NCBI GenBank assembly: GCA_000158655.1
Contig: EQ973344.1
Location: 207,431-262,794, forward strand
Reading direction: 5' to 3'
Source of the DNA: [Clostridium] methylpentosum DSM 5476
Lineage (GTDB): Bacteria > Bacillota > Clostridia > Oscillospirales > Ruminococcaceae
DNA: 55,364 bases
A program made the translations under genes and the position numbers. This document shows positions 1 through 8,968 of the stretch, piece after piece. Numbering within the stretch: the first letter of the stretch is position 1; every line of letters starts with the position of its first letter. The notes under the pieces were generated by a model that saw only the letters and a program-made list of their open reading frames with translations, had not been told where the DNA came from and searched no databases.

Positions 1-4
1 AAGC

Positions 5-41
5 AAACAAAAGGGGGAACCAAATGTTCCCCTTTTTGTTT
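5..41 (-). terminator. Intrinsic terminator of the ylxM-ffh-rpsP-khpA operon
   Basis: A 16-bp stem (one G-T pair) with a 5-base loop (positions 21-25) lies directly after the khpA stop. On the minus strand its 3' arm ends in a T-rich run; because both arms carry A/T tracts it could act on both strands. Confidence 0.8.
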
Positions 42-42
42 G

Positions 43-276
43 TCAGTCAATTTCTACCGAAATCTTCTGGCCGATCCGGTTTGCGCCAGCCCGCATGACG
101 GTGCGCAGCGCCTTGGCAATGCGCCCCTGCTTGCCGATGACTCGTCCCATGTCATCCTCTGCGACGTGCAGGTGATAGACAACAGTGCCCTCGGCGTCCG
201 GCTCGTCCACTGTAACGGTGACCGAGTCCTTGTCTTCTACAAGACCGCGTGCGATTGTAACCAATAATTCTTCCAT
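43..276 (-). CDS. khpA: KhpA, KH-domain RNA-binding protein
   Basis: 77-residue single KH-domain protein, the usual length for KhpA (YlqC). The GxxG RNA-binding loop is visible in GRVIGKQGRIA at residues 44-54. In other Firmicutes KhpA pairs with KhpB (Jag/EloR) to bind RNA and influence cell elongation and division; that role is inferred from the family. ATG start with GGGAGG about 8 bases upstream. It is the last gene of ylxM-ffh-rpsP-khpA, where rimM-trmD-rplS often follow in relatives; here a terminator follows at once, so those genes are not in this transcript's visible part. A short GC-rich hairpin separates it from rpsP. Confidence 0.93.
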   Translation of the reverse strand: MEELLVTIARGLVEDKDSVTVTVDEPDAEGTVVYHLHVAEDDMGRVIGKQGRIAKALRTVMRAGANRIGQKISVEID

Positions 277-320
277 ACGAGAACCTCCCTAAAGTAGTGT
301 GAGTGGATGAGAGATTTTTA

Positions 321-353
321 CCCGGGCTTCGGCCTCATCAGCCGCCGCCCGGG
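321..353 (-). other. GC-rich intercistronic stem-loop between rpsP and khpA
   Basis: CCCGGGC at 321-327 pairs with GCCCGGG at 347-353. On the minus strand no T run follows, so it is not a convincing terminator; an mRNA processing or stability hairpin between rpsP and khpA is the simplest reading. Confidence 0.4.
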
Positions 354-374
354 CAGAAAAATGAAAATCAGTGC

Positions 375-617
375 TTACAGAGCGCCGTTTTCTTTCAGAA
401 GTCTTTTTACGGTGTCGGTCGGCTGAGCGCCGTTCGCCATCCAAGATTTCACTTTGTCAGCGTCAACGTTGACGAGCGAGGGCTTCTGGTTCGGATCGTA
501 GAAACCAATCTCCTCGATGAATCTGCCATCTCTCGGATATCTGGAATCTGCAACAACGATACGATAGAAAGGAGCCTTTTTCGCACCCATACGACGTAAT
601 CTAATCTTAACAGCCAT
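375..617 (-). CDS. rpsP: 30S ribosomal protein bS16
   Basis: 80 residues starting [14 protein letters not shown], the canonical bS16 N-terminus, followed by [11 protein letters not shown] and the GxYDP-type segment ([10 protein letters not shown]). Small-subunit protein that helps assembly of the 16S rRNA 5' domain. The upstream in-frame GTG (629) is rejected because AGGAGG lies right beside it; the ATG at 617 has that site about 11 bases upstream and gives the family-standard N-terminus. Sits between ffh and khpA in the conserved translation/secretion operon. Confidence 0.97.
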   Translation of the reverse strand: MAVKIRLRRMGAKKAPFYRIVVADSRYPRDGRFIEEIGFYDPNQKPSLVNVDADKVKSWMANGAQPTDTVKRLLKENGAL

Positions 618-686
618 TTGTACTGTCACCTCCTGTGCTTTGATTTGATCTATTACTGCTAAAAATTTAGCGTAAAAGCGTTTGAT

Positions 687-2048
687 TTAGAATCCACCCA
701 TTCCAGGGCCTCCGCCCATGCCAGGGGGCAGCATTATTTTACGGCGGCGCTTTCCGCCTTTTTTCCCGCCGAGCTGCTTCATCATTTTCTGCATGTCTTC
801 AAACTGCTTGAGCAGTCGATTGACGTCCTGCACCTGAGTCCCGCTGCCGGCAGCGATGCGCCGTTTGCGACTCGGATTGATGATTGAAGGCTTTTCCCGC
901 TCAGCAATCGTCATCGAGGTGATGATCGCCTCAATACGGGTCATCTGGCTCTCGTCGATGTCGGCGTCCTTAATTTTTTCTCCGACACCTGGGATTATTG
1001 AAAGAATCGACTTGATCGAGCCCATCTTCTGAATCTGTTTCATCTGGTCGAGTAGGTCGTTCATGTCAAACTTGTTTTCCTTGAGCTTTTTGGCCATCCG
1101 CGCAGCTTCTTTTTCGCTGACGTTCTCCCCTGCCTTTTCGATCAGGGTGAGCACGTCGCCCATACCGAGGATACGGGATGCCATTCGCTCGGGGTGAAAT
1201 GGCTCAAGGTCATCGAGCTTTTCACCGATACCGGCGAATTTAACCGGCTTGCCCGTCACTGCGAGCACCGAGAGTGCCGCGCCGCCGCGGGTGTCACCGT
1301 CAAGCTTGGTGAGGATGACGCCGTCTATTTCCAAAGTTTCATTAAAGGATTTTGCAACATTGACCGCATCCTGGCCGGTCATCGAGTCGACGACAAGCAG
1401 GATTTCGTTGGGGTTTACCTCTGCCTTGATGTTTTTGAGCTCATTCATAAGCTGCTCATCGATGTGCAGACGGCCTGCGGTATCGAGGATGACCAGGTCG
1501 TTGCCGTAGTCTTTGGCGTGTTTGAGCGCTTCCTTGGCAATTTCGACTGGGTCTGTGTTCCCCATCTCGAAAACGCTCGCCCCAGCTTTTTCACCGACCA
1601 CCTTGAGCTGCTGGATCGCAGCGGGACGGTAGACGTCACAGGCGACAAGCAGAGGGCGGTGGCCCTGGGACTTAAAGTATTTCGCAAGCTTTGCCGAATG
1701 GGTGGTTTTACCGCTTCCCTGAAGGCCGCACATCATAATCACGCAGGGCGGCTTGGAGGGAAATTCAATCCGAGTGTGCTCGCTGCCCATGAGGGAGCAG
1801 AGTTCTTCGTTGACAATTTTAATCACCTGCTGGGCAGGGGTCAGGCTCTCGAGCACATCCGAACCGACCGAGCGTTCGCTGACCTTGGCGACAAAGTCTT
1901 TGACAACCTTATAGTTGACGTCCGCTTCAAGCAAAGCGAGCTTGACTTCGCGCATGGCGAGCTTGACGTCGCTTTCAGTGAGCTTTCCCTTGGATTTGAG
2001 CCGTTTAAATGCGGCTGAGAGCTTTTCAGAAAGTCCTTCAAATGCCAA
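687..2048 (-). CDS. ffh: Signal recognition particle protein Ffh
   Basis: SRP54-type GTPase that binds 4.5S/scRNA and signal peptides of nascent membrane and secreted proteins and docks with FtsY. About 453 residues, normal for bacterial Ffh. N domain at the start (AFEGLSEKL), G1 P-loop GLQGSGKTT at residues ~108-116, G3 DTAGRL, G4 TKLDGD, then the methionine-rich M domain and a basic C-terminus ending LPPGMGGGPGMGGF. I choose a TTG start at 2048: it gives the family N-terminus and has AGGAGG 9 bases upstream; longer in-frame starts overlap ylxM and add unrelated sequence. The start is 13 bases after the ylxM stop, so the two are co-transcribed. Confidence 0.95.
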   Translation of the reverse strand: MAFEGLSEKLSAAFKRLKSKGKLTESDVKLAMREVKLALLEADVNYKVVKDFVAKVSERSVGSDVLESLTPAQQVIKIVNEELCSLMGSEHTRIEFPSKPPCVIMMCGLQGSGKTTHSAKLAKYFKSQGHRPLLVACDVYRPAAIQQLKVVGEKAGASVFEMGNTDPVEIAKEALKHAKDYGNDLVILDTAGRLHIDEQLMNELKNIKAEVNPNEILLVVDSMTGQDAVNVAKSFNETLEIDGVILTKLDGDTRGGAALSVLAVTGKPVKFAGIGEKLDDLEPFHPERMASRILGMGDVLTLIEKAGENVSEKEAARMAKKLKENKFDMNDLLDQMKQIQKMGSIKSILSIIPGVGEKIKDADIDESQMTRIEAIITSMTIAEREKPSIINPSRKRRIAAGSGTQVQDVNRLLKQFEDMQKMMKQLGGKKGGKRRRKIMLPPGMGGGPGMGGF

Positions 2049-2061
2049 TGCAGGCAACCTC

Positions 2062-2430
2062 CTATTCGTATTGGCGGAGATACTCCCCGGCAAGCTGCCG
2101 GATCTTCTCCGACCTGGTGTAGACATCGCTGGAATATCGAAAATCGGACAGCGTGGAAATCGCTTCCGCGAGCTGCCGGATCGAGGTGAGCAGTTCAATG
2201 GTTTCAGCCGTTTTGCGCGCAATGCCGATATTTTTCTCGTATTCAAGCAGCATTGATTCGGTGCGTTTGATGCTGTCGTGCACACCCTGTCGGGTGATTC
2301 CTGTGAGCTCCGCAATTTCTGCAAGCGACAGGTCTTCATTGTAGTACAGCTTCGCTAGATCGCGCTGTTTTTCAGTCAGCATCCCGCCGTAGTAGTCGAG
2401 CAGTGGAGAAACTTCAAGGTTTTTACTCAT
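2062..2430 (-). CDS. ylxM: YlxM family DNA-binding / SRP-associated protein
   Basis: About 122 residues with a sigma-70 region-4-like helix-turn-helix (AEIAELTGITRQGVHDSIKR) near residues 35-55, followed by a helical tail. YlxM is almost always encoded just before ffh in Firmicutes; in streptococci it modulates SRP GTPase activity and RNA binding. Two adjacent ATGs (2433, 2430) are possible; 2430 is better spaced from GGGG. First gene of the ylxM-ffh-rpsP-khpA operon, with a strong sigma-A promoter upstream that sits against a terminator hairpin. Confidence 0.9.
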   Translation of the reverse strand: MSKNLEVSPLLDYYGGMLTEKQRDLAKLYYNEDLSLAEIAELTGITRQGVHDSIKRTESMLLEYEKNIGIARKTAETIELLTSIRQLAEAISTLSDFRYSSDVYTRSEKIRQLAGEYLRQYE

Positions 2431-2442
2431 CATTTCACCCCA

Positions 2443-2482
2443 CAAAAAAAGCTGCTGTAAAGAGAACGGCTTTACAGTAGCT
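2443..2482 (-). terminator. Hairpin with T7 run at the 5' end of the ylxM transcript
   Basis: 13-bp stem with one A-C mismatch, 7-base loop (2463-2469), followed on the minus strand by seven Ts (2444-2450). It would terminate the upstream flippase-like gene (stop at 2523), but it also lies immediately downstream of the ylxM promoter at 2484-2512 and only a few bases before the ylxM ribosome binding site. Confidence 0.75.
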
Positions 2483-2483
2483 T

Positions 2484-2512
2484 ATTTTACACGATAGAAT
2501 CACAAATGTCAA
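2484..2512 (-). promoter_or_regulatory. Sigma-A promoter for ylxM-ffh operon
   Basis: TTGACA (2507-2512) and TAAAAT (2484-2489) separated by exactly 17 bases on the minus strand. Predicted start near 2477, which falls inside the 5' arm of the downstream hairpin. Confidence 0.75.
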
Positions 2513-2522
2513 GTATTTTTCT

Positions 2523-3557
2523 TTACAATTCTAAATTTTCTTGCGGCTCCCGAATAATCTTTTTTCCGAACAGGTCGCGGGAGAAGACCATCCCCACCAA
2601 AATTGGTAGGTAGAAGGTGAACAGCCTCCACAGCAAAATGGCTGTACTGAGCTGATCGGAAGGGAAAAAGAGCTTGAAGAGCATGAAGAAACTGAGTTCT
2701 GCGCCCCCTGCCGCGCCGGGGAGCGGGATAAAGCAGCTCGCCATCTGTACACAGGAGCCTGCCGCGATCATGGTGAACAGGCTGCTCAGCGGCAGACCGA
2801 ACGAGCAGTAAATCATCACTGGGACAAGGAAGAAAAAGAAGAGCTGGAACAGGGTCAGAATCAGCATAACGAAAATCCGCATCTTGTGCTTTTTGATAAT
2901 CTGGAATCCCTCGTGGAACGAATCCACCTCTTTGTCCACCTGCTCGAGCCGTTTTTCCAGCCGTTTGACCAGATGAAGCTTTGCGAGGAGCTTGGTCAAG
3001 CCCCGGATCACCTTTTTGGCAAACGTTTTGGTAAAGCCCACGATCAAAAGCATAATTGCGACCACTGTGTTGACAGTGAAGCCGAAAATGATTAAGTATT
3101 TGAACCCGCTGATCTCAGCCGCAAATTCCTGGTATTTAAAAATTAGCACAACAATCGAGAAGAGGGTCAGGCCGATTTGATAGACGATAAAACGGATGAG
3201 CAGTGCGCTTGTCGCGTAACCGACGCCGACGCCGATCCGGTTCATGTAATAGGCCTGCATGGGCTGTCCCCCGGTTGAGGAGGGGGTGACGCAGTTAAAA
3301 AACTGGCCGATCATGGTGGTTTTAAAGGTATCGCGGTAACGCATATGGGTGTCAAAACAACTGACTGAGGCGTGGAGGATGAACGCCTCGCAAACCCAGT
3401 ACAGAACCATGCAGCAGGCGCCAGCAGCCAGCCACCAGAGGTTTGCTTTCAAAAAAACGCTTGCAATGTTGTCGACTCCATCCACAAAGAACATATAACC
3501 GAGCAGCACGACGATGGAAAGAAGGATTATTGCTGTGTTGATGATTTTACTCTTCAT
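2523..3557 (-). CDS. Lysylphosphatidylglycerol synthase TM-region / flippase-like integral membrane protein
   Basis: 344-residue polytopic membrane protein of the UPF0104/YbhN-type family (flippase-like, the membrane half of MprF without the synthase half). Several hydrophobic helices are visible, with the family-typical TPSSTGGQPMQAYYM loop near residue 95 and the PLPGAAGGAE motif in the C-terminal half (residues ~270-290). The substrate is not known from sequence; lipid-linked molecules are suspected for the family. I choose ATG 3557; upstream in-frame codons run through the promoter. Single-gene transcript with its own promoter (3598-3626) and the hairpin at 2443-2482 as terminator. Confidence 0.85.
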   Translation of the reverse strand: MKSKIINTAIILLSIVVLLGYMFFVDGVDNIASVFLKANLWWLAAGACCMVLYWVCEAFILHASVSCFDTHMRYRDTFKTTMIGQFFNCVTPSSTGGQPMQAYYMNRIGVGVGYATSALLIRFIVYQIGLTLFSIVVLIFKYQEFAAEISGFKYLIIFGFTVNTVVAIMLLIVGFTKTFAKKVIRGLTKLLAKLHLVKRLEKRLEQVDKEVDSFHEGFQIIKKHKMRIFVMLILTLFQLFFFFLVPVMIYCSFGLPLSSLFTMIAAGSCVQMASCFIPLPGAAGGAELSFFMLFKLFFPSDQLSTAILLWRLFTFYLPILVGMVFSRDLFGKKIIREPQENLEL

Positions 3558-3597
3558 AATGAATAGATCAATTCCCTCATTTACAATATTGTATAAT

Positions 3598-3626
3598 AGT
3601 ATAACCGAATCTGGAAATGAATGCAA
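3598..3626 (-). promoter_or_regulatory. Sigma-A promoter for the flippase-like gene
   Basis: TTGCAT (3621-3626), 17 bases, TATACT (3598-3603) on the minus strand, about 35 bases before the start codon. Confidence 0.65.
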
Positions 3627-3719
3627 GAAAATCGCGGGATTGTAAGAAAAATGTAATCCACAAAATCCTTGAAGTCCACTGAAAGCGACAAATCCTGTTT
3701 TACCTAAAAACCACCTCAC

Positions 3720-4126
3720 TGATTTCAGGTATTTGTGGTGGAAAGCACATCCTTCTTAATTCTCCAAAGAACAGCAGAATCGTAAAACTACAGGTGAAAA
3801 CGGGACAGCAGCGACACCCTGCATGGAACTGCCCTGCAAGTGCGCTGTTAACGTTGTGTTTAGACGTGCAAAAGACAGAGCATAGTCATGCCCACCAGCT
3901 TAGCTGGTGGCTTGAGTAAGTCTTAGAAGAGCTTGTACTGGCAAGCATCTAAAGACGCAGAGAAACGGCTGTTTTTCGCATCACTTGCCCCGCTGCCCGT
4001 AAACGGAGACTTCTCTTAATTGGCATGTTTAGGCTAATGTGAAAACTTGTGGATAGTCGCTTGATGATTGAAACTAATGCTAACGAACTACCTCCACCGG
4101 CACAGTGGTTTCTGTAACAACAAGGA
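3720..4126. other. Gene-free ~400-base stretch with palindrome; possible IS200/IS605-type end or structured RNA
   Basis: No protein-coding frame is convincing here. The clear element is the palindrome CCACCAGCTTAGCTGGTGG at 3892-3910, followed by further small complementary segments (for example CTTG/CAAG near 3931-3943) to about 4020. Hairpins with ACCAGC/GCTGGT flanks of this kind often mark IS200/IS605-family ends or their RNA products, but no transposase is present next to it. Treated as an unassigned structured or mobile-derived element. Confidence 0.3.
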
Positions 4127-4153
4127 AAGGGCAGGGAGATTTTCCCTGCCCTT
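4127..4153 (-). terminator. Terminator of ilvB-ilvN-ilvC
   Basis: 11-bp perfect stem AAGGGCAGGGA/TCCCTGCCCTT with a short loop, 17 bases after the ilvC stop; the minus-strand 3' side continues with a T-rich sequence. Confidence 0.75.
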
Positions 4154-4170
4154 GTATGTACGGTAGAAAC

Positions 4171-5172
<1,002 letters not shown>

Positions 5173-5201
5173 CTAAAGATTGATAACAATTTATATATTT
5201 A

Positions 5202-5230
5202 AATATATAACATAATTATTAATTTGTCAA
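5202..5230 (-). promoter_or_regulatory. Possible internal promoter for ilvC
   Basis: TTGACA (5225-5230), 17 bases, TATATT (5202-5207) on the minus strand in the AT-rich ilvN-ilvC gap. It would let ilvC be made separately from ilvBN. Confidence 0.55.
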
Positions 5231-5287
5231 ACATTTGTTGTTGCAGGTGCGTGAACTTTTTATGATTCTGTTAAAAGCGGTCTGAAA

Positions 5288-5776
5288 TTACCGCAGCGCG
5301 TCCTTGCCCTTTTGAATGGCAATGGTTCCGGTGCGGATGACCTCCTTAATCCCATAGGGCTTGACAAGCTCGATCATCGTCTCAAGCCGCTCGGTGGTGT
5401 CAGACACCTCAAGGGACATCGTGGTGCGGGTGATGTCGCACACCTTCGCATCCATGATCTCGGCAATGTTCATGATCTCACCGCGCTGGGCCGGGGTGGT
5501 GCTCACCTTGACGAGCATCAGCTCCCGGCTGATGATCTCGTGCGCCTCCTGGGTTTTGACCTTGATGACGTCGATGAGCTTGTTGAGCTGCTTTTCCACC
5601 TGCTCAATGGTTCGGTTGTCGCCGTCGACGACAATGGTAATGCGGGACATGGTGGTGTCCTCGGTGACGCCGACTGCGAGGCTTTCAATGTTGAAGCCGC
5701 GGCGGCTGAAAAGGCCGGACACGCGGGAAAGCACGCCGGGGTGGTTCTCAACGAGAATGGAAATTGTTTTTTTCAT
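5288..5776 (-). CDS. ilvN: Acetolactate synthase small (regulatory) subunit
   Basis: 162 residues, standard for the short IlvN/IlvH type. N-terminal ACT domain (ISILVENHPGVLSRVSGLFSRRGFNIESLAVG, residues ~4-36, with the conserved N/G ligand loop), then the ALS_ss_C domain. It stimulates the catalytic subunit IlvB and confers feedback inhibition by branched-chain amino acids. 15 bases after ilvB, so translated from the same mRNA; ATG start. Confidence 0.95.
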   Translation of the reverse strand: MKKTISILVENHPGVLSRVSGLFSRRGFNIESLAVGVTEDTTMSRITIVVDGDNRTIEQVEKQLNKLIDVIKVKTQEAHEIISRELMLVKVSTTPAQRGEIMNIAEIMDAKVCDITRTTMSLEVSDTTERLETMIELVKPYGIKEVIRTGTIAIQKGKDALR

Positions 5777-5791
5777 AGCTTTGTCCCTCCC

Positions 5792-7408
5792 TTACAGTGT
5801 CGGCTCGTCTTTGTCGACGATGACTTCGAGCAGGTAAGGCGTTTTCGCGGCAAAAAATTCCTGGAACGCATCCTTTGCCTGGTCAATGCTGTCGATCGTC
5901 TGCGCCGGGATGCCGTAGGCGGAGGCGAGGATGCTGAAATTGGGGCTGCCGTCGAGGAAGACAGCGGTCTGCCGGTCTCCGAAGCCCTTGGTCTGGAGTT
6001 CACGAACCATGCCGAGCCGGTTGTTTTTGAGCACCACGATTTTGACTGGGATGTCGTGCTGGCACATAGTCGCAAGCTCCATCATCTGCATCTGGAACGA
6101 ACCGTCGCCGCACACCGCGACCACCGGCTGTCCTTCTGAAGCGAGCTGCACACCCATGGCTGCGGGAACCGAATACCCCATAGTGCCCATGCCGCCCGAG
6201 GTCATGAACTTGCCCTTTTTCACCTGGAAATAGTTTGCAGTCCAGATCTGGTTCTGTCCCACGTCGGCGACAACATAGGTCTCCTCCGGCGCGCTTTCGG
6301 AGAGCAGGGTCATGAATTCCTTGGGGTTGACGCTCCCCTCCCGCTTTTCAAACGGACGGACGCTCTCCGCCCGGATCTCGTCGAGCTTGCGAATCCAGTC
6401 GATGTGCTCAGCGGGCTCGATGATCTCGTTGAGCTGGTTGAGGATCACCTTCGCGTCGCCGACGACCGGGATGCTCACTCCGACGTTTTTGCCGATCTCA
6501 GCTGGGTCCACGTCAATGTGAATGATTTTGGTGCGTTTTTCGAGGACACCGGGGGTGGCAACTGCGCGGTCGGACACCCGCGCGCCGATCAGGATGAGCA
6601 GGTCGGAGTCGAGGATAGCGCTGTTGGCGACCCGTACCCCGTGCATGCCGAGCATGCCGTAGTAGAGCGGATGCTTGCTCGGAATGGTGCTGATGCCCAT
6701 CATGGTGGTGATTACTGGGATGTTGCACTTTTCAGCGAGTGCGACGAGCTCCTCAGTTGACTGAGAACCGATAACGCCGCCGCCCGCGCAGATCACCGGG
6801 CATTTGGCTTCTTTGATTGCGGCCGCTACCTTTTTGATCTGGCCGACGTGCCCCTTGACGCTCGGCTTGTAGCCACGAATGTTGACTGATTCGGGATAAG
6901 CGTAGTCGAATTCCACCCGCTGAACGTCCACTGGCACGTCGATGAGGACCGGACCGGGGCGGCCAGAGGCTGCGATGTGAAACGCCTCTTTGAATACACG
7001 GGGAATATCCGACGCTTTTTTGACCAAATAGCTGTGCTTGACAAACGGCTCGACTGCACCTGTGATGTCGACCTCCTGAAAGACGTCCCGACCGAGAAGC
7101 TCGGTGGACACCTGTCCGGTGATGCAGACAATCGGGATGGAATCGCTGTACGCGGTGGCAATACCGGTGAGCAGGTTGGTCGCGCCGGGTCCGGAGGTCG
7201 CAATGCACACGCCGGGGCGGCCGCTCATCCTGGCATAGCCGTTGGCCGCATGCGCGCCGTTTTGCTCCTGACGGACCAGGATGTGCCGTATATCCGACGA
7301 GGCAAGTGCATCGTAAAACGGGCAGATCGCCGCGCCTGGATATCCAAAGACGACCTTGACCCCCTCCTCCTCTAGGCATTTTACCATCGCCTGTGCGGCT
7401 GTAGTCAT
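5792..7408 (-). CDS. ilvB: Acetolactate synthase large (catalytic) subunit
   Basis: 538-residue thiamine-diphosphate enzyme that condenses two pyruvates (or pyruvate and 2-ketobutyrate), the first common step to valine, leucine and isoleucine. Catalytic Glu in RQEQNGAHAANGYAR at residue 48, FAD/ThDP domains in order, ThDP-binding GDGSFQM...NN motif near residue 415-445. Slightly short of many IlvB proteins (~550-590), but both ends look intact. ATG with AGGAGG. First gene of ilvBNC. Unlike leuA downstream in the window, its short leader (~60 bases) shows no T-box or leader peptide. Confidence 0.96.
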   Translation of the reverse strand: MTTAAQAMVKCLEEEGVKVVFGYPGAAICPFYDALASSDIRHILVRQEQNGAHAANGYARMSGRPGVCIATSGPGATNLLTGIATAYSDSIPIVCITGQVSTELLGRDVFQEVDITGAVEPFVKHSYLVKKASDIPRVFKEAFHIAASGRPGPVLIDVPVDVQRVEFDYAYPESVNIRGYKPSVKGHVGQIKKVAAAIKEAKCPVICAGGGVIGSQSTEELVALAEKCNIPVITTMMGISTIPSKHPLYYGMLGMHGVRVANSAILDSDLLILIGARVSDRAVATPGVLEKRTKIIHIDVDPAEIGKNVGVSIPVVGDAKVILNQLNEIIEPAEHIDWIRKLDEIRAESVRPFEKREGSVNPKEFMTLLSESAPEETYVVADVGQNQIWTANYFQVKKGKFMTSGGMGTMGYSVPAAMGVQLASEGQPVVAVCGDGSFQMQMMELATMCQHDIPVKIVVLKNNRLGMVRELQTKGFGDRQTAVFLDGSPNFSILASAYGIPAQTIDSIDQAKDAFQEFFAAKTPYLLEVIVDKDEPTL

Positions 7409-7468
7409 TCTGCACTCCTCCTTACTGATCGTATTTTTGTAAAAAATTGTTTCGGGTAGATAAGTTCT

Positions 7469-7498
7469 ATTATAAATCTTTTAGGTGGAACTCGTCAA
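7469..7498 (-). promoter_or_regulatory. Promoter for ilvBNC
   Basis: TTGACG (7493-7498), 18 bases, TATAAT (7469-7474) on the minus strand. Confidence 0.65.
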
Positions 7499-7606
7499 TA
7501 GAATGGCAGGAGGTTTTTGCATTTTCATGGAAATCTGTCAAAATGGATAAAAAAGAAGGTGGTTTGGCTCGATTTACGCGGGAATTGGCGATTTGCGCCC
7601 CAGCAA

Positions 7607-7635
7607 TTGAATTTTTGTGCCGAACGCGGTAAAAT
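7607..7635 (+). promoter_or_regulatory. Promoter for the DUF815 gene
   Basis: TTGAAT (7607-7612), 17 bases, TAAAAT (7630-7635), about 38 bases before the start codon; divergent from the ilvB promoter. Confidence 0.6.
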
Positions 7636-7672
7636 AGGAGACAGCGATCAATCATGAAAGGAAGATTTCAAC

Positions 7673-8950
7673 ATGGAACTTCTCCCAACCGCTTTTCTCA
7701 TTGACAGCCTTTCGGTGTACAAAAACCTGAGAAACGACCCGGTCGTGTCGGGCCTATATAACTGCGTCCTCAAGCTTTACACCACCGCGAGCGCAAACGA
7801 CCAGCTCAGCGCAGTGCAGGCGTACACCTCGATGTGCCATGCGCTGTATGAAAGCGAATACAACGGCAACCTTGCCGATTATCTCTTTGACCTGGTGCTT
7901 TACGACGTCAACGTCTTTACCAACGCCTGCGCCCGCGGGGAGTACGAGAAGCTTTCCCAGGAGATAAAAAGCGCTGCAGCGACCGATCTGGAGGCGCTGT
8001 GCAAGCTCTCCCTCGTGACCGACAGCCAGATCAAGGCGGCGTTTAAAAAGAAATTCATCCACATGCCCGAGCTCATCGACATTCTGCCCAGCTATTCGAT
8101 CTCCCACAGGCAGTATGCGGCGGGGAGCGAATGGGGGGAAAACATCGAGACCATCTCCCGCTTTTACCAAGAAAACGGGACCGGCATGTACGCAAAATAC
8201 AAGGCCTTTCTCTACGACAGTGAACGCGGCATCCTCCCAGTGCACAACACCGACCCGATCCGCATCAGCGACCTCAAACAGTATGAGGTGCAGCGCCAGA
8301 AGATCATTGACAACACCCTCGGCTTCCTCGAGGGCCACCCCTACAACAACGTTCTGCTCTACGGTGACCGCGGGACAGGCAAGTCCTCCACTGTCAAGGC
8401 GCTGCTCAACGAGTACGGCGACCAAAAACTGCGGATGATCGAAATCAGCAAACGCTGTCTCTCTGACCTCGACAAACTGATACAGGAGGTGCAGCACATC
8501 CCGCTCAAATTCATCCTTTTCATCGACGATCTGACCTTCAATGAGAACGACGACAATTTTGGTATCCTCAAGGCGGCGCTCGAAGGCTCTCTCAGCACCC
8601 GGCCGGACAACGTCGCAATCTACGCGACCACCAACCGCCGCCACCTCATCAAGGAGACATTCTCCGCCCGGGAGGGCAACGAGGTGCACCGGGCTGACAC
8701 CATCGATGAAAACCTTTCGCTTTCCGACCGCTTCGGCCTGATGGTCACCTTTACAAAACCCAACAAGGACGGCTTTCTCGCCATCGTGCGCCAGCTCGCA
8801 GCCGACCGGGGGCTCGAAATCGACGAGCAGAAGCTCACCTCGGGCGCGGAGCGGTTTGCCCTCGCAAAAGGCGGCAGAACCCCTCGGCTCGCCAAGCAGT
8901 ACATCGACCATCTTGAAGCCCGCATGAAGCTCAACCTTGAAATACTCTGA
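7673..8950 (+). CDS. DUF815 family AAA+ ATPase
   Basis: 425 residues. The N-terminal ~200 residues are helical with no domain I recognise; the C-terminal half is a P-loop ATPase of the DUF815 type: Walker A GDRGTGKSS at residues 231-239, Walker B FILFIDDLTF near 280, a sensor-like ATTNRRHLI segment near 320, and an arginine-rich C-terminal lid. The family is widespread and its function is not established; an AAA+ remodelling role is assumed. ATG with AAAGGAAG upstream. The next gene, a lipoprotein, begins 18 bases after the stop, so they share a transcript that ends at 9939-9978. Confidence 0.88.
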   Translation: MELLPTAFLIDSLSVYKNLRNDPVVSGLYNCVLKLYTTASANDQLSAVQAYTSMCHALYESEYNGNLADYLFDLVLYDVNVFTNACARGEYEKLSQEIKSAAATDLEALCKLSLVTDSQIKAAFKKKFIHMPELIDILPSYSISHRQYAAGSEWGENIETISRFYQENGTGMYAKYKAFLYDSERGILPVHNTDPIRISDLKQYEVQRQKIIDNTLGFLEGHPYNNVLLYGDRGTGKSSTVKALLNEYGDQKLRMIEISKRCLSDLDKLIQEVQHIPLKFILFIDDLTFNENDDNFGILKAALEGSLSTRPDNVAIYATTNRRHLIKETFSAREGNEVHRADTIDENLSLSDRFGLMVTFTKPNKDGFLAIVRQLAADRGLEIDEQKLTSGAERFALAKGGRTPRLAKQYIDHLEARMKLNLEIL

Positions 8951-8968
8951 TCTGTAAGGAGGATGGCT

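Noticed and set aside
318-356. CTGATGAG...CGAA motif in the rpsP-khpA gap, resembling a hammerhead ribozyme core
   Set aside because: The GAAA segment after stem II and a cleavage-site stem are missing; the match is explained by a GC-rich hairpin.
7409-7672. T-box or leader peptide before ilvBNC
   Set aside because: No GGTGGTACC-type T-box sequence, no branched-chain codon run; only two divergent promoters are seen.
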